64,000 nt of DNA, taken from CAYFPS01 sp964345075. GTDB taxonomy: Bacteria > CAIWAD01. The position numbers were made by a program, and so were the translations under genes. Below, in pieces: positions 25,629 to 35,032 of this stretch (position 1 is the stretch's first letter; each line of letters opens with the position of its first letter). Under the pieces are notes generated by a model. The model saw only the letters and a list, made by a program, of their open reading frames with translations, had not been told where the DNA came from and ran no database searches. The stretch lies in NCBI GenBank assembly GCA_964345075.1, contig CAYFPS010000014.1, positions 1-64,000 of the forward strand. The letters are read 5' to 3'.

Positions 25629-26875
25629 CAGTCTCTTCCCTTTGGCACCAGCCGCGTCACATGAAACTCATCTGGATGAAACCAGCGCGCGGCAACTTCC
25701 CGCTGGCTCTCCATGCTGACGCCGTCAAGCAGTCGGACCCGTTCGCTCAGCGAGACAAGTCGGTTCTGCCTGTGTTCGCCACGAGCCAGCATCACCATGC
25801 GGTTCATGCTCTGCTCCTGACCAAGCAACAGGCCGCCACGCATCTGGCGCCTTGTGCTCTCCAGCTCTTCCTGATCCAGTCCGCTTTTGGCCAGCAGCTC
25901 AAGCTCCTGCCGACAGGCCTCTTCAACTTCTTCCACCCGTGATACATCACAGGCAAAGCACAAGCCGAATGAGCTGCCGGCGCCAAGCCCCTCCTGCCAG
26001 GTGTAGACATTGTAACACAGGCCGCGATCTTCGCGCAGCTTCTGAAAGAGGCGACTGCTCATGCCATCACCCAGCGCGACTCCCAGCATGGCAATGGCGG
26101 CCTGATCCGCGTGACCAGCCAGAGGACCTGTGCGGCCAATCTGCACATGGGCCTGCCGGCCATTGTCGCGGTAATGATCACGCCTGCCGGGCAGACTGCC
26201 GGGCGGGACCAGACGCGGCGCTTCACCAATGGGAAGACCGGCCAGTCGCTGTGATACAGCCTGAACAAATGGCTCGTGTGACAAATCGCCAGCCAGACTC
26301 AGAATCAGCTTGTGTCCTTCAAGCAACCCGCTCGCATAGTCCTTCAACTGGGGCGCCGTAACCGAGAGCACACTCTTTTCTGTTCCTTGAACAGGATGCG
26401 CCCAGCAACTTCCGGGAAGCATATCCTCAAAGGCGCGGTCGTAGAGTTCCTCTTCCGGACTCTCTTCAACCAGGCGGATCTCATCGGCAACCACATCCTG
26501 TTCGCGGGCCAGATCCGCCGCATCAAAACGGCTATCCTGCACCATGTCACACAGAATGTCGAGGCAGAGCTCCCAGTCGTCAATCAGGCTGGAAGTGTAA
26601 AGGGAAAGCGAGCTGCGGCCGGTGGAAGCATTGATCTGCCCACCACGGCTTTCAACCTCGCGGCTGATATCCATGGCAGTGCGTTTTATCGTCCCTTTGA
26701 AGTACATGTGCTCCAGCAGGTGGGTGATTCCCTGCGGCCACTCGCCTTCGCCACTGCTGCCCTGACGAAGCCAGAGGCCCAGCCCGCAGGCAGGCGTATC
26801 GGGAATGTGTTCGGAGAGGACAACGATCCCGTTGTCCAGCACACTGCGGCTTAAATCCTGCGGAGGAAAGGTCAT
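25628..26875 (-). CDS. M16-family zinc protease (processing-peptidase-like)
   Basis: A 415-residue protease of the pitrilysin/mitochondrial processing peptidase type. The inverted zinc motif HLLEHMYFKGT lies at about residue 47, giving two His and the catalytic Glu. The downstream Glu ligand lies in the following helix region (VESRGGQINAST, then EEELYD). The C-terminal half carries the second M16 fold with YNVYTWQEG. GGAGAGAC precedes the ATG. It is cytoplasmic by lack of a signal. It begins the protease-dut-deacetylase series and follows the pnp terminator. Confidence 0.92.
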   Translation of the reverse strand: MTFPPQDLSRSVLDNGIVVLSEHIPDTPACGLGLWLRQGSSGEGEWPQGITHLLEHMYFKGTIKRTAMDISREVESRGGQINASTGRSSLSLYTSSLIDDWELCLDILCDMVQDSRFDAADLAREQDVVADEIRLVEESPEEELYDRAFEDMLPGSCWAHPVQGTEKSVLSVTAPQLKDYASGLLEGHKLILSLAGDLSHEPFVQAVSQRLAGLPIGEAPRLVPPGSLPGRRDHYRDNGRQAHVQIGRTGPLAGHADQAAIAMLGVALGDGMSSRLFQKLREDRGLCYNVYTWQEGLGAGSSFGLCFACDVSRVEEVEEACRQELELLAKSGLDQEELESTRRQMRGGLLLGQEQSMNRMVMLARGEHRQNRLVSLSERVRLLDGVSMESQREVAARWFHPDEFHVTRLVPKGRD

Positions 26876-26887
26876 GTCTCTCCTGAA

Positions 26888-26917
26888 GAAAAACAGCCGA
26901 CCCCGAAGGGCCGGCTG
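26888..26917 (-). terminator. Terminator after pnp
   Basis: On the minus strand a CAGCCGGCCC stem, TTCG tetraloop and GGGTCGGCTG return arm are followed by TTTTTCTTC, just after the pnp stop. Confidence 0.9.
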
Positions 26918-26935
26918 ATTTTGATCATAGTGAAA

Positions 26936-29209
26936 TCAGTCGCGGCGATCCCCACGGGGACGATCACCACGGGGCGGGCGACCGCCGCCGCCACCACCAC
27001 GACGATCACCATCGCGACCGCCATCACGCCGACCACCACCGCCAAAGCGGTTGCCGCCACCCTCGGTGCGGGGACGGGGCGGACGCTCCTCCCAGCCTTC
27101 GGGCTTGTCCAGCAGCGCGCGACGGGAAAGCTTGAACTTGCCGTCTTCCACACGCAGCAGCTTGACATCCAGCTTGTCGCCAACCTTCAGCACATCGGCA
27201 ACACGCTCGGTGCGCGTCCAGTCGATCTCGCTGATGTGCAGCAGGCCTTCGCGGCCGGGCATGAATTCGACAAAGGCGCCGAAGTCAACCACGCTGACCA
27301 CCTTGCCCGGGTAGACCTTGTCCACTTCCGGCTCGGCAACCATGTCGCGGATCCAGTTGAGGGCGCGCTGCAGGTTTTCGCCATTGTCGGAAGCGATCGT
27401 GATCGTACCATCGTCGGCGATGTCGACCTTGGTCTGCGTGCTCTCCTGGATTTCGCGAACCATCTTGCCGCCGGGGCCGATGATCATGCCGATCTTGTCG
27501 ACCGGAATCACAATCGCCTCGAGGCGCGGCGCGAAGGGGCTCATTTCCGTGCGGCTCTCCGTGATACATTCGGCCATCTTGCCCAGAATGTGCATGCGGC
27601 CGTCGCGGGCCTGATTGAGGGCCGTCTCCATGATCTCGAAGGAGAGACCATCAATCTTGATGTCCATCTGGAAGGCCGTGATACCATCGGCCGTGCCGCA
27701 GACCTTGAAGTCCATGTCACCCAGATGATCTTCATCACCCAGAATGTCACTCAGCACGGCAACCTGCTCACCTTCCTTGACCAGACCCATGGCGATACCG
27801 GCAACAGGCTTGTGCATGGGCACACCGGCGGCCATCATGGCCATGGTACCCGAGCAGACGCTGGCCATGGAGCTGGAGCCGTTGGACTCGAGGATTTCGC
27901 TGACCAGACGAATCGTGTAGGGGAACTCGTCACGCTTGACCATGCGCTTGAGGGCGCGTTCGGCAAGATTGCCGTGTCCCACTTCGCGGCGGCTGGTGGA
28001 CATCATGCGGCGCACTTCACCCACCGAGAAGGGCGGGAAGTTGTAATGCAGCATGAAAGTGCGGGAATGCTCGCCAAAGATGCCGTCCATGCGCTGCGCG
28101 TCCTGGCTGGTGCCCAGCGTAACCGTACCCAGCGACTGAGTCTGGCCACGGGTGAACAGTGAGCTGCCATGAGTGCGGGGCAGCACGTCCACTTCACAGG
28201 TGATCGGGCGGATATCCGTGGTGCCGCGACCATCCAGACGACGGCCTTCACCCACGATCGTGCCGCGCATCTCGGCCTTCAGCTCGTCGTGCATGACTTC
28301 GCCCAGTTCCGCCTTGACAGCGGCCAGACGCTCGATGGCAGCCTCGTCACCTGCTTCAGCCGCTTCCACCAGCGGGCTCAGGATCTCTTCTTCCAGGGCC
28401 TTCAGGGCTTCCTTGCGCTCGCTCTTCTCGGCGATGGCGCAGAGGGCCTTCATGCGGGGACGAACCGTGGCGCTCAGCTCGGTGACAACCGGCTCATTGC
28501 GCTCGGCCACTTCCACCGGCCACTTCTCGACTTCGCCCAGCTCGGCGATAATGCTTTCCTGCAGGTCGATCAGGGCGCGAATGTGCTCGTGGGCGAAGCG
28601 CACCATTTCCAGCATTTCGCTTTCGCTGATCTCGGCGCTCTCGCCTTCAACCATGGTGATGCTTTCGCGCGTGGCGGCCACGACCATTTCCACATCGCTG
28701 GCTTCCAGCTGCTCGACGCCGGGATTGACCACGAACTTGCCACCGACACGTGCTACCATCACACTGGCAACCGGACGACGGAAGGGAATCGGACCCGCAC
28801 ACAGAGCCAGGCTGGCAGCCGTGCAGGCCAGCGGTCCGGGATCACAGCTCTTGTCGAAGGAGAGAACGTTGCAGATGATCTGCGTCTCGTTCATGAAGCC
28901 ATCGTCAAAAAGCGGACGAAGCGGACGGTCGATCAGGCGGGCGTTGAGAATCTCGGCCTCGCCGGGACGGGCTTCACGCTTGAAGAAACCGCCGGGAAAG
29001 CGGCCAGCCGCGTACTGCTTCTCGCGGTACTCGACGGAAAGCGGAAAGAAGTCCTGGCCTTCGCGGGCCTTGCGCTCGGCACAGGCCGAAACCAGCACCA
29101 CGGTGTCCTCGAAGCGAATCCAGACGGAACCCTGGGCCTGCCTGGCCACCTTGCCCATCTGCATCGTCAAGGTGCGTCCATCCAGCTGGATGGATTTCTC
29201 GATCATCAT
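26936..29209 (-). CDS. pnp: Polyribonucleotide nucleotidyltransferase (PNPase)
   Basis: A phosphorolytic 3'-5' exoribonuclease for mRNA turnover. It has two RNase PH domains (GRFPGGFFKREARP in the first; LFTRGQTQSLGTVTLGT and AMGLVKEG in the second) around an all-helical linker, then a KH domain (KIGMIIGPGGKMVREIQ) and an S1 domain (VVDFGAFVEFMPGREGLLH). The tail of about 45 residues is unusually rich in Arg and Gly (repeated RGG/GGGR), probably giving extra RNA contact. The start at 29209 has GGAGG upstream. It lies downstream of rpsO, as in most bacteria. Confidence 0.96.
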   Translation of the reverse strand: MMIEKSIQLDGRTLTMQMGKVARQAQGSVWIRFEDTVVLVSACAERKAREGQDFFPLSVEYREKQYAAGRFPGGFFKREARPGEAEILNARLIDRPLRPLFDDGFMNETQIICNVLSFDKSCDPGPLACTAASLALCAGPIPFRRPVASVMVARVGGKFVVNPGVEQLEASDVEMVVAATRESITMVEGESAEISESEMLEMVRFAHEHIRALIDLQESIIAELGEVEKWPVEVAERNEPVVTELSATVRPRMKALCAIAEKSERKEALKALEEEILSPLVEAAEAGDEAAIERLAAVKAELGEVMHDELKAEMRGTIVGEGRRLDGRGTTDIRPITCEVDVLPRTHGSSLFTRGQTQSLGTVTLGTSQDAQRMDGIFGEHSRTFMLHYNFPPFSVGEVRRMMSTSRREVGHGNLAERALKRMVKRDEFPYTIRLVSEILESNGSSSMASVCSGTMAMMAAGVPMHKPVAGIAMGLVKEGEQVAVLSDILGDEDHLGDMDFKVCGTADGITAFQMDIKIDGLSFEIMETALNQARDGRMHILGKMAECITESRTEMSPFAPRLEAIVIPVDKIGMIIGPGGKMVREIQESTQTKVDIADDGTITIASDNGENLQRALNWIRDMVAEPEVDKVYPGKVVSVVDFGAFVEFMPGREGLLHISEIDWTRTERVADVLKVGDKLDVKLLRVEDGKFKLSRRALLDKPEGWEERPPRPRTEGGGNRFGGGGRRDGGRDGDRRGGGGGGRPPRGDRPRGDRRD

Positions 29210-29333
29210 GTAACCTCCATTGCCGCTTGTCGCGGCCTTGCGGATCCGTTGCCCAAAAGGAGGCACACCGATGGGCGGGCACTGACCCGTCTACCGCTGT
29301 GCCTGTTCCAGGCTGGCGAACCCATTGAATGTG

Positions 29334-29366
29334 GAAAAGGCCGCTCCCAACCAGAGGGAGCGGCCA
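29334..29366 (-). terminator. Terminator between rpsO and pnp
   Basis: GGCCGCTCCC pairs with GGGAGCGGCC around a 7-base loop, followed by TTTT on the minus strand. It may lower or uncouple pnp expression from rpsO. Confidence 0.85.
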
Positions 29367-29395
29367 GCTTGAAAGCAATCGTCAAAAGAAGGCGA

Positions 29396-29665
29396 TCAGC
29401 GACGAAGGCCGAGTTCCTGAATCAGGCTGCGGTAACCTTCAAGGTCCACACGCTCCAGGTACTTCTGCAGGCGACGGCGCTTACCGACGAGCATCAGCAG
29501 ACCACGGCGGGTGTGGTGATCCTTCTTGTGCACCTTGACATGCTCGGTCAGGTGGCGAATACGATCCGTGAGCAGAGCAATCTGAACGCCTGCGCTGCCC
29601 GTGTCCTGTGCGTCCTTGCCGAACTTCGCGGCCAGTTCGGCCACACGTTCCTTGCTGATCGACAT
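29396..29665 (-). CDS. rpsO: Small ribosomal subunit protein uS15
   Basis: An 89-residue 30S protein, exactly the usual length. It binds the central domain of 16S rRNA. Signature stretches are GSAGVQIALLTDRI, HKKDHHTRRGLLMLVGKRR and YLERVDLEGYRSLIQELGLR. The start at 29665 has AAGGAG upstream; the longer frame overlaps ribF and is rejected. It lies between ribF and pnp, a common order. Confidence 0.97.
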   Translation of the reverse strand: MSISKERVAELAAKFGKDAQDTGSAGVQIALLTDRIRHLTEHVKVHKKDHHTRRGLLMLVGKRRRLQKYLERVDLEGYRSLIQELGLRR

Positions 29666-29697
29666 TTCAATCTCCTTGCGTCGTCCAGGACGAGCCA

Positions 29698-30630
29698 TCA
29701 TCCCCTTGATGCCAGCCAATCCTGAATGCGTTGCCGGTCCAGAACAAGCTGTTCGCTCAGTTCCTGAACTCCGTTGAACCGCATAGTATGGCGAATAAAT
29801 GCCAGAAACTCAAGATCAAGTTCCCGAGCATAGATGTCGCCCACATCGCTGAAGAAGTGCATTTCAGGCACAATTTCAGCTTCGCCAAAGGTGGGGCGCG
29901 GCCCCAGATTCAGCATGCCTGTCTGCCAGTTTCCGTTAATTTTCGCCCGGGCAGCGTAAACGCCCGGCGCGGGAAGCAGTTTGCCCTCACCCAAAAACTT
30001 GAGGTTGGCGGTGGGAAAGCCGATGCCCCGACCGCGGCCGTGCCCCTTGACAACCAGCCCACGCATGGAATAGGGCCTTCCCAGCAGGGCTTCGGCCAGT
30101 GCCAGCTCGCCTTCAGCCAGCGCGCGGCGAATGCGCGTGGAACTGATGGCTTCACCGGCTGCGAAAACCGGCTCGACAACTTCCATGGTAAAGGAGCACT
30201 CATCGGCCAGGGCCGAGAGGGTCTGCCGGTTGCCGCTTCGATTGTGGCCAAAGGCGTGATTGTGGCCGATGACCAGATGCTTCATGTTCAGTTTGAAAAG
30301 CACATCGCGGATGAAGGCGCGGGCTTCCAGCTCGCTCAGGGCCTGATTGAAGTCAAGCAGCAGCACGCGATCCACATCCTGCGCTTCCAGCAGTTGACGC
30401 TTCTCTTCCAGCGTGCTCAGCCTGCCGGGGCTTTCACTGGGGCGCAGAAAATCACGGGGATGAGGCTCAAAGGAAAGCAGCAGCGTGGCCAGACCCCCAC
30501 GGGCGGCCTTTTCCCGCACGCGACGAATCAGCTCGCGATGGGCCAGATGCAGGCCGTCAAAGGTGCCCAGCGTCAGGACGCAGGCTGGCATCTCGGGAAG
30601 GTGGAGGTGATTGGTCTGGACGATTTTCAA
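29698..30630 (-). CDS. ribF: Bifunctional riboflavin kinase / FAD synthetase
   Basis: Makes FMN and then FAD from riboflavin. The N-terminal nucleotidyltransferase domain has GTFDGLHLAH, IGHNHAFG and ISSTRIRRAL. The C-terminal kinase domain has GRGRGIGFPTANLKF and VYAARAKI. At 310 residues it is complete. The predicted start is a TTG at 30630 without a strong ribosome site; an internal ATG (MPACVLTLGTFDG) is an alternative that would shorten it by 13 residues. It lies between truB and rpsO. Confidence 0.94.
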   Translation of the reverse strand: MKIVQTNHLHLPEMPACVLTLGTFDGLHLAHRELIRRVREKAARGGLATLLLSFEPHPRDFLRPSESPGRLSTLEEKRQLLEAQDVDRVLLLDFNQALSELEARAFIRDVLFKLNMKHLVIGHNHAFGHNRSGNRQTLSALADECSFTMEVVEPVFAAGEAISSTRIRRALAEGELALAEALLGRPYSMRGLVVKGHGRGRGIGFPTANLKFLGEGKLLPAPGVYAARAKINGNWQTGMLNLGPRPTFGEAEIVPEMHFFSDVGDIYARELDLEFLAFIRHTMRFNGVQELSEQLVLDRQRIQDWLASRG

Positions 30631-30675
30631 AAGGGCAGTTCCCGATTGAGTTCCCGATAGGCGTCTACAAAACTG

Positions 30676-31383
30676 TCAGCTTTCCGCAACACCAAACAGC
30701 TCCTCAAGGCCCTCACGACTGAAGGCGTTTTCTACGGAATAACTGCCTGACTCGAGTCGCCTGAGCTCTTCCACCAGCGCCCCGCAGCCCAGCAAACGGC
30801 CCAGATCCCGGGCCAGACTGCGCACATAGTAACCCTTGGCACAGCGCAGATCAAGTTCAGCATAAGGTGGATCCCAAGCCAGAAGCTCGAGGGAATGCAC
30901 CAAGACGGGCCTGGGCTCGCGCACAATGGTCTCGCCTTTTCTGGCCAGCTTGTAAAGGCGCTTGCCACCAATGGATATTGCGCTGAACATGGGTGGAATC
31001 TGCTGCTGCTCGCCGCGAAAGTCCGGAAGCGCTGCTTCAAAGGCTTCTCGATCAGGCAATGGTCCGGCATGTGATGCAACGATTGAACCCGTCCGGTCGT
31101 GCGAATCGCTTTCCGCACCAAGCCTGAGGCGAACCCGGTAGCGCTTGTCACCACCCATCACCTCGTCCTGCAGGCGGGTGGCATTCTTGCCAATCAGAAG
31201 GATTACCAGACCCGTGGCGAAGGGATCCAGTGTGCCGGCGTGTCCAATCTTCTTCACCTTGCTCAGCGCGCGCAGCAGCCGAACCAGCCAGAAACTGCTC
31301 TTGCCATCGGGTTTGTCTGCCAGCAGGATTGCACCCTGAGCCAGCAGCTCGCGATCGGGCAGGATCGAGCCGCGTTGTATCAC
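30676..31383 (-). CDS. truB: tRNA pseudouridine-55 synthase
   Basis: Makes pseudouridine 55 in the T loop of tRNAs. The catalytic block KIGHAGTLDPFATGLV carries the essential Asp. Other family stretches are DKPDGKSSFWLV near the start, RYRVRLRLG and GYYVRSLARDLG. The 235-residue form begins with a GTG at 31383 that forms the first bases of the octamer GTGATACA but has no good ribosome site. The frame stays open upstream to a CTG (about 31427) seven bases after GGAGG at the rbfA stop, which may be the real start. Confidence 0.93.
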   Translation of the reverse strand: MIQRGSILPDRELLAQGAILLADKPDGKSSFWLVRLLRALSKVKKIGHAGTLDPFATGLVILLIGKNATRLQDEVMGGDKRYRVRLRLGAESDSHDRTGSIVASHAGPLPDREAFEAALPDFRGEQQQIPPMFSAISIGGKRLYKLARKGETIVREPRPVLVHSLELLAWDPPYAELDLRCAKGYYVRSLARDLGRLLGCGALVEELRRLESGSYSVENAFSREGLEELFGVAES

Positions 31384-31424
31384 GGGCAGGTCATCCAGCC
31401 GTGGCCGCAGCGCAAGATCCTGAC

Positions 31425-31799
31425 TCAGTTCCCGTCCTCCGGGTCCGTCTCACCGCGCTCGGCCTGCAGCTGAGCCAGAATCCGGTCCACCTCTGCCGCG
31501 CGCTTGACCGACTCGTCCAGCACAAAGCGCAGAATCGGAACCGCGCGTATACGCAGGCTGGCAGCCAGACTCTTGCGCAGCGCCTTGTTGCGGTGTCGTA
31601 CCTCGGCCAGAATCTCTTCGGTGGCGAGGCCATCAGCCAGCACGGATACAAAGATGGTGGCGTGTGACAAATCGGGAGAAAGGCGGACTTCACTGAAGCT
31701 CGCCTTAGCCGCAAGGTCCCCGTGCTCGCGCAGGAGAATGCGTCCCAGATCCTTGCGGATCTGCTCGGAGACCCGCTGCTGTCGCTTTTCGCTGGCCAT
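31425..31799 (-). CDS. rbfA: Ribosome-binding factor A
   Basis: A 124-residue KH-type factor for 16S rRNA maturation and cold adaptation. Family stretches are RVSEQIRKDLGRILL at the start, VRLSPDLSHATIFVSVL in the middle and LRIRAVPILRFVLDES near the end. It follows infB by six bases and precedes truB, the classical nusA-infB-rbfA-truB order. Confidence 0.95.
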   Translation of the reverse strand: MASEKRQQRVSEQIRKDLGRILLREHGDLAAKASFSEVRLSPDLSHATIFVSVLADGLATEEILAEVRHRNKALRKSLAASLRIRAVPILRFVLDESVKRAAEVDRILAQLQAERGETDPEDGN

Positions 31800-31805
31800 C
31801 AGGCC

Positions 31806-34687
31806 CTAGCCTTCCAGATCCAGGCGACGGGTGACTTCCTTCAGCGTGAAGACCTGAATCAGATCGCCTTCGCGAAGGTCATTGTAACCGGCCAGCTGAA
31901 TACCGCACTCAAAGCCCTGCAGCACTTCGCGCACATCTTCCTTGAAGCGCTTCAGGTTGGAAAGCTCGCCCTGATGGACGACTTCGTTCTCGCGGACCAG
32001 ACGGGCCTTGGAATTGCGCTCGATCTTGCCGGAAAGCACCATGCAGCCGGCGATGGCCTTCTTTGCAATGCGGAAGACCTGACGAACCTCGGCGGTACCG
32101 ACGATTTCCTCTTCCACATCCGGAGCAAGCATACCTTCCAGAGCGGCGTGAATTTCTTCGACCACCTCGTAGATGACCTTGTAAAGGCGCACGTCCACCC
32201 GCTCGCGCTGGGCCAGCTCGCGGGCACTCTGGGTCGGTGTTACATGGAAGCCGATGATGATCGCGCCGGAGGCCTTGGCCAGCAGGACATCGCTTTCCGT
32301 GATGTTACCCACGCTGCGGCTGATCACATTCACCCGGACTTCATTGGTCTGCATCTTCATCAGTTCGTCAGCGATGGCGCCGATGGAACCGTCTACGTCA
32401 CCCTTGATGATGATGGGCAGGTCGCGAACTTCACCCAGCGCAATCTGCTGCGAGAGCTGGGTCAGCGAGAAACTGCTGATGCGCTGCTGGCTCTGCTCGC
32501 GCTGAATCTGCTGACGCTTGAGCGCCACACCGCGCGCTTCCTTTTCCGTCTCGTAGACCAGCAGTGTATCACCGGCCTGCGGCACACTGTCCAGGCCGAG
32601 CAGCTGCACGGGTGTGGATGGCGGTGCTGTATCACGGGGATTGTCGCGCTCATCGAGCATCAGGCGGACACGACCACTGGCCGTACCGGCAACCACAATG
32701 TCACCCTTGTTGAGCGTACCGCGCTGCACCAGAACGGTGGCAATCGTACCACGGCCCTTGTCCAGACGCGAATCAATCACGACCGCCTTGGCAGAACCCT
32801 CCGCCACTGCCTGCAGTTCAAGGACTTCCGCCCGGATCAGGATCTCCGCCAGCAGCTTGTCCATGTTCTCGCCCTTCTTGGCGGAAATGTCCACGCACTG
32901 GTATTCACCACCCCAGTCTTCCACCAGGATGTTGTAATCCGCCAGCTCCTTGCGAATGCGCTGCGGATCCGCATTGGGCTTGTCGATCTTGTTCACGGCG
33001 ATCACAATCGGCACATGAGCGGCCTTGGCGTGATCGATGGCTTCCTTGGTCTGCTCCTGCACACGGTCGTCGGCGGCAACCACCAGCACGACAATGTCCG
33101 TAACCTGCGCACCACGGGCACGCATGGCCGTAAAGGCCTCATGGCCAGGCGTATCCAAGAATGTGATTTTTCCTGGTGACCGGGTGTATCCAGGAAGGTG
33201 ATCTTCTGACCTTCGTGTTCCACTTCATAGGCACCGATATGCTGCGTGATACCGCCAGCCTCGCCAGAGACCACATTTGCATTACGCAGGTAATCGAGCA
33301 CGGACGTTTTACCGTGGTCGACGTGACCCATCACGGTAACGACCGGAGCGCGTGATACAAGCTCGCCCTCGATCACTTCCTCTTCGATTTCCTCGGCCTC
33401 ATCGAATTCACTCATGAACTCGACCTGATAATCGTAATCGTCACACAGGATCTCGATCAGCTCACGCTCCAGACGCTGATTGATCGTGACCATCGTGCCC
33501 ATCATGAAGGCCTTCTTGATCAGGTCGGAGACCTGAATTTCCAGCAGTCCAGCCAGCTCGTTGGTGGTAATGAACTCTGTCACACGCAGGATGTTGGATT
33601 CCTCGTTGATTTCACCCACGCCCTTCACCTTGCGGCTGCGGCGCTTCTTCTTGGTGGAATCCATCGCGCGCGTGGTTTCCTTCACGGCAGCGCGAATCTC
33701 GTCCTCAGAGAACTTGTGCTTCTTGCTCTTCTTGCGCTTGCGGCCACCAGCAAGATCGCTGCGCTCGTCCTTGGCTTTCTCCAGCTTCTGCAGACGCAGT
33801 TCTTCACTCTTGGTCTTCTTGCCACTGCGCTTGCGGCGACTGGCATCGGATTCGGTCGTTGTCGCGCCCTGCATCGGATCACGCTCCTTGAAGCCTTCCG
33901 TTGCGGGAGCTTCCGGCTCTTCAGGCTTGCGCTTGCGCTTCGGTCGCACAACCTTTTCCGGTTCCGGATCCTTGTGGATGCCTAGCACGCGACCGGGGCG
34001 GAAGACAGGCAGGCCAATCTTCTCGCTGTCCTGATCCGCGTGCTCAACGATGGCGCGTCCGGGTGCCGGGGCTTCAACAGGTTCTTCTTCCACAGCAGCT
34101 GTTTCAGCAGCAGGGGCTTCCGGCTGAACTTCCGGCGTGCTTTCTTCGACCACCGCGGCAGGCGCAACTTCTTCCGGCGCTTCTTCGACCTCCGGCTCCG
34201 CTTCGGGAACAGGTGCCTCCTCCGGATCCGCCTCTACCACAGGTTCAGGCTCTGCCTCAACCACGGGCTGAATGACCTCAGGCTCGCTGGCCGGCTCTTC
34301 CGCAGGCTCCTCGACCACTTCCGGCGCAGGCTGCTCGATAACCTTGAGCTCCTTCAGGCGCTTCAGGGCCTCGCTCTCGACCTTCTCGTCTTCCTGAGCG
34401 GCTTCTTCCGCCTGCGTGCGCAGAATATCTTCCACCGCCTCGCGGCGAATATCAGGACCGGCCGGCTTGCTTTCCGCCGGCTTGGGCGCCTGTGCTTCCA
34501 TGTATTCGGCATGCAGCTCGGGAGCGTACTTGGCCAGAATGGTCACGTACATCTCCTCGGTCAGAGTGGCCGTGGGGCGGGAAGGAACTTCAAACCCTTC
34601 CTTCTCCAGATAGTCACTTACGTGCGAAACCGTCAGCTGCAGTTCCTTCGCCAGATGGATCAGCTTGTGCTTCTTGCTTGCAGCCAC
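31806..34687 (-). CDS. infB: Translation initiation factor IF-2, reading frame broken in this sequence
   Basis: A GTPase that brings initiator tRNA to the ribosome. The upstream frame (34687 down to about 33176) holds IF2-N, a long acidic Pro/Glu/Val linker, a basic region and the start of the G domain (GHVDHGKTSVLDYL, G1). The downstream frame (about 33170 to 31806) carries on from the G3 motif with NKID (G4) and domains II-IV. The frame breaks between them because the stretch encoding KITFLDTPGH is present twice, five bases apart. Both parts are well conserved, so the gene is probably intact in the organism. GTG start with GGGAG upstream, one base after the L7Ae-like gene. Confidence 0.88.
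33141..33205 (-). repeat. Diverged 30-bp duplication that breaks infB
   Basis: 33176-33205 and 33141-33170 both encode KITFLDTPGH, separated by five bases. They differ at seven positions, all synonymous. The 35-base offset shifts the frame. A fresh duplication would be identical, so this looks like the join of two different infB alleles. Confidence 0.85.
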
Positions 34688-34688
34688 C

Positions 34689-35027
34689 CTATTCTCCCGT
34701 GTTGATGATTTTCAGCCGGGCCTTGATACCCTGCTGAAATCCTTCCTCCGAAAGGCCCACAGCTCGCAGCCCTTTCAGATCGAGCGCCGATACACGCTCT
34801 GCAAACGTTTCAATCAGGTAGACTTCACACTGTGATGAAGCCTCCTGCCAGCGATCAAGCTCGCGCCGTGATCGCTCGGAAAGGCCAGGATCCGCCAGCA
34901 CCACGACACGCTTGCCGGCTTCTGCCAACGGGCGTATACGGTCCATGCCGGGAATCAGCTGACCAGCGCGGCGGGCAAGCCCCAGCAGCCTGACGCCGCT
35001 GTCATCGAGCCTGGCCAGCCTCAGCAT
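34689..35027 (-). CDS. L7Ae-like ribosomal protein (YlxQ family)
   Basis: A 112-residue protein of the L7Ae/L30e/S12e/Gadd45 fold. The core reads LLGLARRAGQLIPGMDRI and GKRVVVLADPGLSERS, where the Gly-rich first helix contacts kink-turn RNA. In many bacteria a YlxQ protein lies between nusA and infB, as here. It is expected to bind a kink-turn RNA or the ribosome; the bacterial family's exact role is not settled. It lies five bases after nusA and one base before infB. Confidence 0.85.
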   Translation of the reverse strand: MLRLARLDDSGVRLLGLARRAGQLIPGMDRIRPLAEAGKRVVVLADPGLSERSRRELDRWQEASSQCEVYLIETFAERVSALDLKGLRAVGLSEEGFQQGIKARLKIINTGE

Positions 35028-35032
35028 GGTCG

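Noticed and set aside
26921..29725. Long plus-strand frames of 413 and 518 residues
   Set aside because: Antisense to pnp and rpsO; no ribosome site and no recognisable domain.
33141..33205. Programmed frameshift in infB
   Set aside because: There is no slippery heptamer, and the duplicated, synonymously different coding block explains the break better.
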